Positions 45,717 through 54,459 of a stretch of DNA of 64,000 bases are shown here, piece by piece. The stretch covers positions 558,001-622,000 of the forward strand of contig JAEPOG010000003.1 in NCBI GenBank assembly GCA_017643025.1. The letters run 5' to 3'. Within the stretch, counting starts at the first letter, position 1. The number at the start of each line of letters is the position of its first letter. Origin of the DNA: Rhizobiaceae bacterium. Lineage in GTDB: Bacteria > Pseudomonadota > Alphaproteobacteria > Rhizobiales > Rhizobiaceae. A program made the position numbers and the translations under genes. Under the pieces are notes generated by a model. The model worked only from the letters and a program-made list of their open reading frames with translations, did no database searches and was not told where the DNA came from.

Positions 45717-46175
45717 TCAGCCTGGATTTCGCTTTTCGCGGAAGAAATCGAGCAGCAGGCTCGCGGCATCGCGTTCTGCCATACCGGCGTAGACTTCCGG
45801 CGCATGATGGCATGTGGGCGAGGCGAAGAAGCGCCCGCCATTGACCACCGCGCCGCCTTTTTCGTCCGACGCACCGAAATAGAGCCGCCTGATCCGTGCG
45901 AACGAAATGGCCGCAGCGCACATCGCGCAGGGTTCCAGCGTCACGTAGAGATCGGCGTCGGGCAGCCGCTCCAGACCGGCTGCTGCACAGGCATCGCGGA
46001 TCGCGACGATCTCCGCATGCGCGGTGGGATCGTTGAGTTGGCGCGTACGGTTACCGGCCCGCGCTACGATCTCGCCGCCTCGCACGACCACCGCACCAAC
46101 CGGAACTTCGCCTCGGGCGGCGGCTGCGCGCGCCTCGTCCAGCGCGGCGCCCATGAAATCTTTCCGCTTGGTCAT
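45717..46175 (-). CDS. tadA: tRNA-specific adenosine deaminase
   Basis: A 152-residue deaminase with the catalytic zinc site 'AHAEIVAI' (His and general-base Glu, near residue 53) and 'LEPCAMCAAAI' (near 82). It also has 'GASDEKGGAVVN', which is typical of TadA rather than other deaminases. It converts A34 of tRNA-Arg(ACG) to inosine. It is convergent with the lipoprotein gene and divergent from rluB. Confidence 0.93.
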   Translation of the reverse strand: MTKRKDFMGAALDEARAAAARGEVPVGAVVVRGGEIVARAGNRTRQLNDPTAHAEIVAIRDACAAAGLERLPDADLYVTLEPCAMCAAAISFARIRRLYFGASDEKGGAVVNGGRFFASPTCHHAPEVYAGMAERDAASLLLDFFREKRNPG

Positions 46176-46250
46176 TCGCTTGCCGTGCCGATTTCCCTCG
46201 CGCCGACCCCGGCCCTTTGATAGTTAGCGAGCTTCACAAGCGAAAGCCCC

Positions 46251-47522
46251 ATGAAGGAAAACCGGCGAAAACCGACCAGCGATCGCGCGCATCGCGGCCG
46301 CAAGGAAAGCGGCGGCCACAGGCCGGCGCGTCAGGCGGCGGATGCGCCTGAGCGCATCGCCAAGCGCTTGGCGCGTGCAGGTGTTGCTTCGCGCCGCGAG
46401 GCGGAGGCGATGATCGCCGCTGGCCGCGTCGCCGTGAACGGCAGGGTGATCGACAGTCCGGCGCTGAACGTATCCGGCTCGGACCGGATCGAAATCGACG
46501 GCGCGCCGATCCCCGAAATCGAGCGCACACGCCTCTTTCTCTACCACAAGCCGGCCGGTCTCGTGACGACCAGCCGCGACCCGCAGGGGCGGCGAACGGT
46601 GTTCGAAGCGCTGCCTGAGGGCCTGCCAAGGCTCGTCTCGGTCGGCCGGCTGGACATCAACACCGAAGGCCTGCTGCTGCTGACCAATGATGGCGGGTTG
46701 TCGCGCGTGCTCGAACTGCCTGCAACCGGATGGCTGCGCCGCTACCGTGTGCGGGTGCACGGCAAGGTGGACGAGAAGGCGCTCGCCGGCCTCAAGGACG
46801 GCGTTGCCGTCGATGGTGTGTACTACGGCGCGGTCGAAGCCTCGCTCGACCGTGTGCAAGGCACGAACGCCTGGCTCACCATCGGCCTGCGCGAGGGCAA
46901 GAACCGCGAGGTAAAAAACATCCTCGCCTCGCTGGGCCTGGAGGTGACGCGCCTGATCCGCATCTCCTACGGACCGTTTCAACTGGGCGAGTTGGCGGAG
47001 GGCGCAGTGCAGGAACTGCGCGGGCGGACGCTGCGCGACCAGCTTGGCCCAAGGCTCATCGAACAATCCGGCGCCAATTTCGACGCGCCGTTGGCGCAGC
47101 GGCCACCGGCTGCGGCGTCGCCGCGCCAGGATGGACCATCCTCCGGGCCGCAGCGTGACCGGCACGACGACCGACGCGACAAACGCGAGGCGGTGCTATC
47201 GCGCATGACGACGCGCAAGCCGGGCCGCGACAAGCCTTCAGACGAGAAGGACGGCAAGCGCAAGGATGTCGAGCGGCGCAGCCGCGCCTCCAATGTATGG
47301 ATGGCGCCCGGCGCCCGGCCGTCGGGACCGAAGCGCGACGCCGAGCGCGCCGCAAATCCGCTCGCCGACCCGAACCGGCGGGTCGACAAGAAATCCGCAG
47401 CACCGAAGCCCAAGTCGGGCCGGCCGAAGGCAAAGTTCACCGGCAAAGGCGGCTCCGATGCCGGTCCAAGGCAAGGAACGCCGCGCAAGGGAGGCCGACC
47501 GAATGCGGATCGTCGGCGGTGA
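46251..47522 (+). CDS. rluB: 23S rRNA pseudouridine synthase (RluB/RsuA family) with long basic tail
   Basis: A 423-residue protein. A short basic leader is followed by an S4 domain at about 35-80 ('RIAKRLARAGVASRREAEAMI') and the pseudouridine synthase core at about 95-260 with catalytic 'VGRLDINTEGLLLLTNDG' and 'LREGKNREVKNIL'. From about residue 275 to the end is a highly basic, low-complexity tail rich in Arg, Lys, Asp, Pro and Gly with no fold. It modifies U2605 of 23S rRNA in the family. The tail is usual in Rhizobiales, though its role is unknown. Its end overlaps rsmD by 20 bases. Confidence 0.9.
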   Translation: MKENRRKPTSDRAHRGRKESGGHRPARQAADAPERIAKRLARAGVASRREAEAMIAAGRVAVNGRVIDSPALNVSGSDRIEIDGAPIPEIERTRLFLYHKPAGLVTTSRDPQGRRTVFEALPEGLPRLVSVGRLDINTEGLLLLTNDGGLSRVLELPATGWLRRYRVRVHGKVDEKALAGLKDGVAVDGVYYGAVEASLDRVQGTNAWLTIGLREGKNREVKNILASLGLEVTRLIRISYGPFQLGELAEGAVQELRGRTLRDQLGPRLIEQSGANFDAPLAQRPPAAASPRQDGPSSGPQRDRHDDRRDKREAVLSRMTTRKPGRDKPSDEKDGKRKDVERRSRASNVWMAPGARPSGPKRDAERAANPLADPNRRVDKKSAAPKPKSGRPKAKFTGKGGSDAGPRQGTPRKGGRPNADRRR

Positions 47523-48057
47523 CTTGCGGGGCCGGACGCTCGTAACGCCGCGATCGTCAGCCATTCGCCCCACTTCGGATAGAACCCGTGAAGCGATCTT
47601 CAACGTTCTAGCCCATCGCGGTTCTGGCGGAGTGGACGGTGCACGGGTGCTCGACCTTTTTGCCGGCACAGGCGCACTCGGGGTGGAGGCGCTGTCGCGC
47701 GGAGCGGCGATGTGCCTCTTCGTTGAAGAAGCGGCTGAAGCGCGCGGCATCATCCGCGACAATGTCGAGGCGTTCGGCCTGACCGGGCGCTCCAAGATTT
47801 TCCGCCGCGACGCCACCGACCTCGGCGAGGTCGGCACCATCCAGCCCTTCGACCTCGTCTTTGCCGATCCGCCTTACGGTCAGGGCCTGGGCGAGCGCGC
47901 GCTGGCTTCAGCGCTAGCAGGCGGATGGGTGGCGCCCGGAGCGCTGGTGATTCTCGAAGAGGCGGCGGACGCGCGCTTTGTCCTGCCGGCGGGCTATTCG
48001 GTGGCCGACGAGCGTGAATATGGCGACACCGTCATCCGCTTCCTCGACCTTGCCTGA
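47503..48057 (+). CDS. rsmD: 16S rRNA (guanine-966-N2)-methyltransferase
   Basis: A 184-residue Rossmann methyltransferase. It has 'MRIVGGDLRGRTLVTP' at the start, 'RPTSDRTREAIFNVL', the SAM site 'VLDLFAGTGALGVEALSRGA' near residue 50 and catalytic 'LVFADPPYGQG' near 118 (DPPY, the N-methyltransferase motif). The start lies inside the 3' end of rluB; the frame open further upstream is the shadow of rluB. Confidence 0.95.
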   Translation: MRIVGGDLRGRTLVTPRSSAIRPTSDRTREAIFNVLAHRGSGGVDGARVLDLFAGTGALGVEALSRGAAMCLFVEEAAEARGIIRDNVEAFGLTGRSKIFRRDATDLGEVGTIQPFDLVFADPPYGQGLGERALASALAGGWVAPGALVILEEAADARFVLPAGYSVADEREYGDTVIRFLDLA

Positions 48058-48146
48058 ATTTGCGCTAGTTTCGACGCTTGCATTGTTTGATTCCCGCTGC
48101 GCCCGTGGCGCGCCCGCCTCTCGAACCTGTCCGTCCGGAATCGCGC

Positions 48147-49508
48147 ATGACCTCAACCCACCTCACCCGGCGGTTCGCCGTCATCATGGCGTTTGCCGCC
48201 GCCCTGCTTGCTTTCGTGGCGCCGGCTAAGGCCGAAAACGATGTGACCACCTTCTTTCTCGACAACGGCCTTCAGGTGGTTGTCATTCCGGATCGTCGGG
48301 CGCCGGTCGTCACCCACATGGTTTGGTACAAGGTTGGCAGCGCCGATGAGGAACCCGGGCGTTCCGGCGTCGCGCATTTTCTCGAGCATTTGATGTTCAA
48401 GGGTACAGAGCGGCACGCGGCAGGCGAATTCTCGGCCGTGATTTCTGCCATCGGGGGGAGCGAGAACGCGTTCACTTCGCAGGACTACACCGCATACTAC
48501 CAGCAGGTCGGGCCGGAATCGCTGCTGACCATGATGGAATTCGAGGCCGACCGCATGCGTGGCCTTATCCTGACCGAGGAGGTTGTCGCGCCGGAACTCG
48601 ACGTGGTTATCGAGGAAAGGCGGGCTCGCATCGATTCCAGCCCCGGTGGGCTACTGGGCGAGGAACTGGAAGCAACTCTCTTCCAGAACCACCCCTACCG
48701 CATGCCGGTCATCGGCTGGATGCACGAGATCGAGAAGCTCGACCGCGAGCAGGCGGTCGCCTTCTACGATCTGCATTACGCGCCCAACAACGCGATCCTT
48801 GTGGTTGCCGGCGACGTGGACGCCGGCACGGTGCGCGAGCTGGCGGAGCGGACTTATGGCGCGGTTCCGCGCGGTCCCGAGCTGCCGCCGAGGGAGAGGC
48901 CTCAGGAGCCGCCCCAGGATACGGACCGGACCGTCACGATGACGGACCCGCGCGTCAGCGTGCCCAGCCTTCAGCGCGCATGGCTCGTGCCGTCCTACAA
49001 CAGCGCGGCACCCGGCGAGGCTGAGGCGCTCGATCTGCTGGCAGAGATACTGGGCGGTGGGGTCCGCAGCAGGCTCTACCAGCAACTCGTGGTCAAGACC
49101 GGCATCGCCGCGTCGGCTGGCGCCGGTTACCGGGCTTCCGCGCTGGATGATACCTCCTTTTCCGTCTACGGCGCTCCGCGCGGCGAGGCCGATCTTGCGG
49201 CGGTTGAAGCGGCAATCGAGGCGCAAGTGGCGCTTATCGCGAATGAGGGCGTAACCGACGACGAATTGCGCCGGGCCAAGGACCGCTTTGTGCGCAGCAT
49301 GATCTTCGCGCGCGACAGCCAAACCGGCATGGCCCGTATCTATGGCGCATTGCTGGCCACAGGATCCACGGTCGAGGACATCGAGGGGTGGCCGGATCGC
49401 GTGCGGGCCGTGACGGCCGACGACGTCAGGGATGCGGCTCGCCGATATCTGGCGGCGAGAGCCCATGTTACCGGCTACCTGCTCCCGCAAGCGGGGGCAG
49501 GACAATGA
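48147..49508 (+). CDS. M16 family zinc peptidase, active subunit
   Basis: A 453-residue exported peptidase. The signal peptide covers residues 1-29 ('AFVAPAKA'). The inverted zinc motif HFLEH at 77-81, in '[16 protein letters not shown]', is complete, and the downstream Glu of the third ligand is in 'VIEERRARI' near 156. The C-terminal half has '[27 protein letters not shown]'. M16 proteins degrade peptides in the periplasm as pairs with one inactive partner. It overlaps the next gene by 4 bases. Confidence 0.93.
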   Translation: MTSTHLTRRFAVIMAFAAALLAFVAPAKAENDVTTFFLDNGLQVVVIPDRRAPVVTHMVWYKVGSADEEPGRSGVAHFLEHLMFKGTERHAAGEFSAVISAIGGSENAFTSQDYTAYYQQVGPESLLTMMEFEADRMRGLILTEEVVAPELDVVIEERRARIDSSPGGLLGEELEATLFQNHPYRMPVIGWMHEIEKLDREQAVAFYDLHYAPNNAILVVAGDVDAGTVRELAERTYGAVPRGPELPPRERPQEPPQDTDRTVTMTDPRVSVPSLQRAWLVPSYNSAAPGEAEALDLLAEILGGGVRSRLYQQLVVKTGIAASAGAGYRASALDDTSFSVYGAPRGEADLAAVEAAIEAQVALIANEGVTDDELRRAKDRFVRSMIFARDSQTGMARIYGALLATGSTVEDIEGWPDRVRAVTADDVRDAARRYLAARAHVTGYLLPQAGAGQ

Positions 49509-50869
49509 TGAACGGATTGCGCGCAATGGTTGGCTCCCACGCATCCTCGATCGAGAACGCGATCGCGAAGCTGTTCACGGCGGTGTTTTTCCTGACCTTT
49601 CCCGTGCTTGGCCCGGCACAGGCGGCGGTCGAGATTCAGGAGGTCACGTCGGAGGGCGGTATCACCGCCTGGCTCGTCGAGGACTACACGGTCCCGATCG
49701 TCACCATGAAGTTCCTGTTTGAGGGCGGCTCGACGCAGGACCCGGAAGGCAAGGAAGGCCTTGCCAACCTTATGACCGGCCTGTTCGACGAAGGCGCCGG
49801 CGACATGGACGCAGCTACCTTTCAGTTGGCGCTCGACGACGCTGGCGCGGAAATGGGCTTCCGCGCCGGGCGCGACGCCGTCTCCGGCACGATGCGTACC
49901 CTGGCCGAGACCCGGCACGAGGCTTTCGGCCTGTTGCAGCTCGCGCTGACACAGCCCCGCTTTGACGCCGCTCCGTTCGATCGTATCAGGGCGCAGATAC
50001 TGGCCGGCATAGAAGCCAGCTCGCGCGATCCCGATACGCTGGCCCAAATCGCCTTTGCCCAGGCCGTTTACGGCGACCATCCCTATGCGCGCCGTAGCGA
50101 GGGAACGCCCGAATCGCTGGCGGCCATCGCGCCGGATGATCTGCACGAAATCCATGGCAGGCTCTTTGCGCGTGACAATATCGTCGTCGGCGTGGTCGGC
50201 GCGATCGATGCCGAAACGCTGAAGGCCGAGCTCGACCGCGTGTTCGGCGGACTGCCGGAGAAAGCCGAGTTGCGGGACATCGATCGTGTGGAGCCGGCGC
50301 TCGACCAACTCGTTCGCATCGACTACCCGCTGCCCCAGACCACCTTGCAGATGGCCTATCGCGGCATCGCGCGCGACGATCCCGAATTCTTCCCTGCCTT
50401 GCTGATGAACCACGTGCTCGGCGGGGGGACTTTCACCTCGCGCCTGTTCGATGAGGTGCGCGAGATGCGCGGTCTGGCATACAGCGTTGGATCGGGTCTC
50501 TCCAATTCCCGAAACGCTGACCTGTTGGTGATCGGTACGGCGACCAGCCCCGGTCGCGCAGCGGAGGCGCTTCAGGTCATTCGCGACGTTGTTCGCAACA
50601 TGATGGAAAACGGCCCGACCGAAGAAGAGCTTGAGGGCGCGAAACGCTATTTGATCGGCGCATATGCCATCGGCAACCTCACCTCGTCGGGCGCGATAGC
50701 CGAAACGCTTGTTGGATTGCAGTTCGAGGACCTGGGGATAGACTACATCCAGCGCCGGCCCGATCTTATCAATGCGGTAACACGCGAACAGGCGGCCGCG
50801 GCGGCGCGCCGCCTGCTTGCAGTTGAACCTGCGGTGTTGGTGCTGGGTCCCGGCGCAGATGAGGAATGA
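49505..50869 (+). CDS. M16 family peptidase-like protein, non-catalytic partner
   Basis: A 454-residue protein with a signal peptide (about 1-40) and the M16 fold, but the zinc site is absent: at the position of HxxEH it reads '[13 protein letters not shown]'. It retains the C-terminal substrate-contact region, '[30 protein letters not shown]'. Such inactive subunits pair with the catalytic one to form the closed chamber. The ATG overlaps the stop of the active subunit (ATGA), so the two are made together. Confidence 0.92.
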   Translation: MMNGLRAMVGSHASSIENAIAKLFTAVFFLTFPVLGPAQAAVEIQEVTSEGGITAWLVEDYTVPIVTMKFLFEGGSTQDPEGKEGLANLMTGLFDEGAGDMDAATFQLALDDAGAEMGFRAGRDAVSGTMRTLAETRHEAFGLLQLALTQPRFDAAPFDRIRAQILAGIEASSRDPDTLAQIAFAQAVYGDHPYARRSEGTPESLAAIAPDDLHEIHGRLFARDNIVVGVVGAIDAETLKAELDRVFGGLPEKAELRDIDRVEPALDQLVRIDYPLPQTTLQMAYRGIARDDPEFFPALLMNHVLGGGTFTSRLFDEVREMRGLAYSVGSGLSNSRNADLLVIGTATSPGRAAEALQVIRDVVRNMMENGPTEEELEGAKRYLIGAYAIGNLTSSGAIAETLVGLQFEDLGIDYIQRRPDLINAVTREQAAAAARRLLAVEPAVLVLGPGADEE

Positions 50870-50876
50870 GGCTGAC

Positions 50877-51788
50877 GTGGGAGCGGCTCAACCTGCCGAA
50901 ACCGTGCCCCGGAAACGGGTCAGGCCCGCCCGGACGGGCGGCAAGCCGAGCATAGCGCTTGCGCTGGGCGCCGGCGGCGCCCGTGGGCTCGCCCATATCC
51001 AGGTGATCGAAGCACTTGATGAGATGGGAATCCGCCCAGCCGCAATTGCTGGATCGTCGATAGGTGCGATCATGGGCGCGGCGATGGCCGCCGGCATGAG
51101 CGGCAAGGAGATCCACGAGTATGCCCGCGCCATCCTCGGCAACCGCGCCGAGGTCGTGTCGCGCATGTGGCGCTCGCGGCCGGGCACGCTCGCCGAGATG
51201 ATGTCGGGCGGCTTTCGCGCCCAGTTCAATGTCGAACGCATCCTCAAGGCATTTCTCCCTGAGGCATTCCCCGCGCGTTTCGAGGATCTGTCCATCCCGC
51301 TCCAGGTTACGGCTACGGACTTCTTCGGCCATTCGCTCTCCGTGTTCGATAGCGGCGACCTGCTCTCGGCAGTCGCTGCGTCGGCGGCAATTCCGGCGAT
51401 GTTCCGTCCGGTCCGTCGCGACGGCCGGCTGCTTGTCGACGGCGGCATCTACAATCCGGTGCCCTTCGACCTGCTGGAAGGAAAGGCCGACATCATCGTG
51501 GCTGTCGATGTCGCCGGCGCGCCCACCGCCAGCGGACGCGCTGTTCCCACCACGGTCGAGCTCATCTTCGGCGCCAACCAGTTGATGATGCAGGCCAACA
51601 CGACGCTGAAGCTCAGGATGCAGCAGCCGGATATCCTCCTGCGCCCGCCGGTGTCGCATTTTCGCGTACTCGACTTCCTGAAGATCGACGCCCTCCTGGC
51701 CGAGACAGTCAGCATCAAGGACGAATTGAAGCGTGAGTTAGAACGGGCGCTCGAGGGCAAGCGGGCCGCCGTCCCGGAAATCCGCTAG
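50877..51788 (+). CDS. Patatin-like phospholipase (RssA-type)
   Basis: A 303-residue serine hydrolase. The oxyanion loop is 'LGAGGARGLAHI' near residue 32, the nucleophile motif 'GSSIGAIMGA' (GxSxG) near 60 and the second catalytic Asp is in 'LLVDGGIYNPVP' near 188. It is likely cytosolic, with no signal peptide; the substrate is unknown. The GTG at 50877 is preceded by GAGG at a good distance; an ATG six codons upstream lies inside the M16 gene without a ribosome site. Confidence 0.9.
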   Translation: MGAAQPAETVPRKRVRPARTGGKPSIALALGAGGARGLAHIQVIEALDEMGIRPAAIAGSSIGAIMGAAMAAGMSGKEIHEYARAILGNRAEVVSRMWRSRPGTLAEMMSGGFRAQFNVERILKAFLPEAFPARFEDLSIPLQVTATDFFGHSLSVFDSGDLLSAVAASAAIPAMFRPVRRDGRLLVDGGIYNPVPFDLLEGKADIIVAVDVAGAPTASGRAVPTTVELIFGANQLMMQANTTLKLRMQQPDILLRPPVSHFRVLDFLKIDALLAETVSIKDELKRELERALEGKRAAVPEIR

Positions 51789-51882
51789 CCGCCTGGATCC
51801 CGTCGGCATTGCACTTGCCGGTCCCGGACCATAGATGGGTGGCGACCCTGCCGCTTGTTCCCACAGCCATCGGACACCGCTC

Positions 51883-53226
51883 ATGCCCGAATTCGCCGAT
51901 TCCAGCCATTTGACCGATCTCGTATCCGCCCTCGTCGAGGCAGCGCGCAAGGCGGGCGCCGATGCTTCCGACGCGGTCGCTGTGCGAGGCCGCTCGACCG
52001 CGGTCACCGTGCGGCTCGGCAAGGTGGAAGGAACCGAAGCGTCGGAAGGCGACGATATTTCGCTTCGTGTTTTTGTCGGCAAGCGCGTCGCAAGTGTGTC
52101 AGGCAATGCCACGTCCGATCCGACGGCGCTGGCTGAACGAGCAGTCGCCATGGCCAGGGTGTCGCCGGAAGATCCCTTTCAAGGTCTTGCGGACCGCGAG
52201 CGGCTGGTGCGCGCGCCGCGCGACCTCGACCTTCTGGACGACACGGAGGTGTCGGCCGATGCGCTGCGCGAAGCGGCGCTGGCGATGGAGGAGACGGCCC
52301 TTGCGGTGAAAGGCGTCACGAATTCCGGCGGCAGCAGCGCAGCAGCCGGGCTCGGCGGGCTGGTACTCGCAACCTCCGAAGGATTCCTTGGCCAATATGC
52401 CGGTTCGCGCTTCTCACGTTCGGTCAGCGTCGTCGCGGGCGAGGGAACCAAGATGGAGCGCGACTACGACTACTCGTCGCAACCTCATTTCGCCGATTTG
52501 GAGGATGCGGAGACCATTGGCCGCAGCGCCGCGGAGCGGGCCGTGCGCAGGCTGGGTGCGCGCAAGGCCAAGACCGGTCCGGTGACAGTGGTGTTCGACC
52601 CACGCGTCGCACGCGGTTTCGCCGGGCATATTGCGGCTGCCATCAACGGCGCATCGGTGGCGCGCAAGACGAGCTTTCTGCGCGATATGATGGGCAAGCA
52701 GGTGGCGAGCACTGCGATCACCGTGACCGACGACCCGCTCAAGGTTCGCGGTCAGGCCTCGCGGCCCTTCGACGGCGAAGGAGTCGAGGGCGCCCCGCTG
52801 ACGATGATCGACAAGGGGGTGCTGGCACACTGGTTCCTGTCCACGTCTGCGGCGCGGGAACTTGGGCTCGAAACCAACGGCCGCGGTGGGCGCTCCGGCA
52901 CGTCCGTCAATCCGGGTTCGACCAATCTCGCGATTGAGCCTGGAGAGGCAACGCCTGAAGAGCTGATGCGCGATCTCAAGACCGGGTTCTACGTCACGGA
53001 GGTCTTCGGCCACGGCGTCAACATGGTGACGGGAGATTACAGTCGCGGTGCGTCGGGTTTCTGGATCGAGAACGGCGAATTGTCGTACCCGGTGTCGGAA
53101 GTCACGATTGCAGGCAACCTCAAGGACATGTTCCGCAACGCGACGCCGGCCAGCGACATCGACCGCAATTTCGCCACGGCTGCGCCAACCCTGGTCGTCG
53201 AGGGAATGACCCTTGCCGGCGACTGA
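51883..53226 (+). CDS. pmbA: TldD/PmbA family metallopeptidase, TldE-type subunit
   Basis: A 447-residue protein of the PmbA/TldE family. It has 'AARKAGADASDAVAVRGRSTAVTVRLGKVEG' near residue 15, 'EGDDISLRVFVGKRVASVSG' near 52, 'SGFLGQY'-like strands near 165 and the closing 'DYSRGASGFWIENGELSYPVSEVTIAGNL' near 385. TldE supports the TldD zinc peptidase in processing peptides and unfolded proteins and lacks its own zinc motif. TldD is not in the window. The next gene starts 14 bases before its stop. Confidence 0.92.
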   Translation: MPEFADSSHLTDLVSALVEAARKAGADASDAVAVRGRSTAVTVRLGKVEGTEASEGDDISLRVFVGKRVASVSGNATSDPTALAERAVAMARVSPEDPFQGLADRERLVRAPRDLDLLDDTEVSADALREAALAMEETALAVKGVTNSGGSSAAAGLGGLVLATSEGFLGQYAGSRFSRSVSVVAGEGTKMERDYDYSSQPHFADLEDAETIGRSAAERAVRRLGARKAKTGPVTVVFDPRVARGFAGHIAAAINGASVARKTSFLRDMMGKQVASTAITVTDDPLKVRGQASRPFDGEGVEGAPLTMIDKGVLAHWFLSTSAARELGLETNGRGGRSGTSVNPGSTNLAIEPGEATPEELMRDLKTGFYVTEVFGHGVNMVTGDYSRGASGFWIENGELSYPVSEVTIAGNLKDMFRNATPASDIDRNFATAAPTLVVEGMTLAGD

Positions 53227-54016
53227 TATTGCGCTGGCGGAGCCTGCCAGCGATCTCGAACTGATCGCCGCCGCCGCGGCGGAAGCCGGTCGCATCGCCA
53301 TGCGATACTTCGGCAACGCACCCGAAGTCTGGATGAAGCCTGGCGAGTCCCCGGTGACGGAGGCCGATTTTGCAGTCGATACCTTCCTCCGTGAGACGCT
53401 GACCAGCGCGCGCCCCGGCTACGGCTGGCTGTCGGAGGAAACGGTTGATTCCGCCGAACGGCTCTCGGCGCGACGGACATTTGTTGTCGATCCCATCGAC
53501 GGCACCAGAGCCTTCGTGGAAGGGCGCAATGTCTGGTGCGTGAGCGTTGCTGTCGTCGAAACAGGCAGACCCCTGGCGGGTGTTCTCGACTGCCCGGCGC
53601 TTGGTGAGGTCTATCTAGCTGCGGCCGGCGGTGGCGCTACCCGAAACGGCGAGGCGATCGCCGTCAGGTCTCCGACCGATGGGGTAATGGTTGCCGGGCC
53701 GCGGCCTCTCACCGACGCGCTGCGAAACCACTATCCTGGACTTCAGCGGCGTCACCCCTACATTCCCTCGCTCGCCTACCGCATCGCGATGCTGGCGGAC
53801 GGTCGCGTCGACGGCACCTTCGTCAAACCGGACTCGCATGACTGGGACCTGGCCGCCGCCGACCTGATCCTCGCCGAATCGGGCGGCCGTGTGCTTGATC
53901 CGCGAGGTCACGAACTGGTCTATGCCGGTATCGACCCGGTCCACGGGGTGCTGGCGGCGGGCAGCGGCGCCCTGCTAGAGGCGATGGTAGAGGCCATCTC
54001 GGGCCATGCCGGGTGA
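53213..54016 (+). CDS. Inositol monophosphatase family protein (CysQ/SuhB-like)
   Basis: A 267-residue Mg-dependent phosphatase. Metal ligands are in 'WLSEE' near residue 74, 'VVDPIDGTRAFVEG' near 95 and 'HDWDLAAADLILAESGG' near 213. 'KPGESPVTEADFAVD' near 43 is also standard. Family members act on inositol phosphate, 3'-phosphoadenosine 5'-phosphate or similar; rhizobial annotation often calls this locus CysQ. The start is TTG at 53213, with GAGGGA upstream inside pmbA. All catalytic residues are intact, in contrast to waaA and lpxK nearby. Confidence 0.9.
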   Translation: MPATDIALAEPASDLELIAAAAAEAGRIAMRYFGNAPEVWMKPGESPVTEADFAVDTFLRETLTSARPGYGWLSEETVDSAERLSARRTFVVDPIDGTRAFVEGRNVWCVSVAVVETGRPLAGVLDCPALGEVYLAAAGGGATRNGEAIAVRSPTDGVMVAGPRPLTDALRNHYPGLQRRHPYIPSLAYRIAMLADGRVDGTFVKPDSHDWDLAAADLILAESGGRVLDPRGHELVYAGIDPVHGVLAAGSGALLEAMVEAISGHAG

Positions 54017-54111
54017 CGGTTTCAAAGCGCGCCGATTTGGTCTAGAGCAGTCCGGCACCGGCGGACCGACGAGACGGCAGCAGAGCCGCCCATTGCACCA
54101 GGGTCGCATTC

Positions 54112-54369
54112 ATGTCCAACTCCGAACCTACCCCTAACAAACAGCTCCTTCATCTCGTGTTTGGCGGCGAGCTTTCGTCGCTGAAAGGCGTACGCTTCCG
54201 TGACCTTGATGCCTTGGACATTGTCGGCATCTACCCTGACTATAAATCGGCGGAAGCCGCTTGGCGGGCCAAGGCGCAGGCAACCGTCGACAACGCCCAT
54301 ATGCGCTATTTCATCGTGCACCTGCACCGGCTACTCGATCCGGAGACAGGAACCGAGAATACGGACTGA
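54112..54369 (+). CDS. DUF4170 protein
   Basis: An 85-residue protein with the compact DUF4170 fold pattern: 'LHLVFGGELSSLKGVRFRDLDALDIVGIYPDY' then 'AEAAWRAKAQATVDNAHMRYFIVHLHRLLDP'. The function is unknown. It is regularly found between the inositol-phosphatase-like gene and waaA in Rhizobiales, and here the order is kept. Confidence 0.88.
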   Translation: MSNSEPTPNKQLLHLVFGGELSSLKGVRFRDLDALDIVGIYPDYKSAEAAWRAKAQATVDNAHMRYFIVHLHRLLDPETGTENTD

Positions 54370-54459
54370 TCCTGATGCGGTCGGCCGGTCCGTTCCATCC
54401 AGGCGCGGCCTTGCGCCAATCCACTACTTGCGTGTTCGGGCACCGCATGGGGCTGGCCG

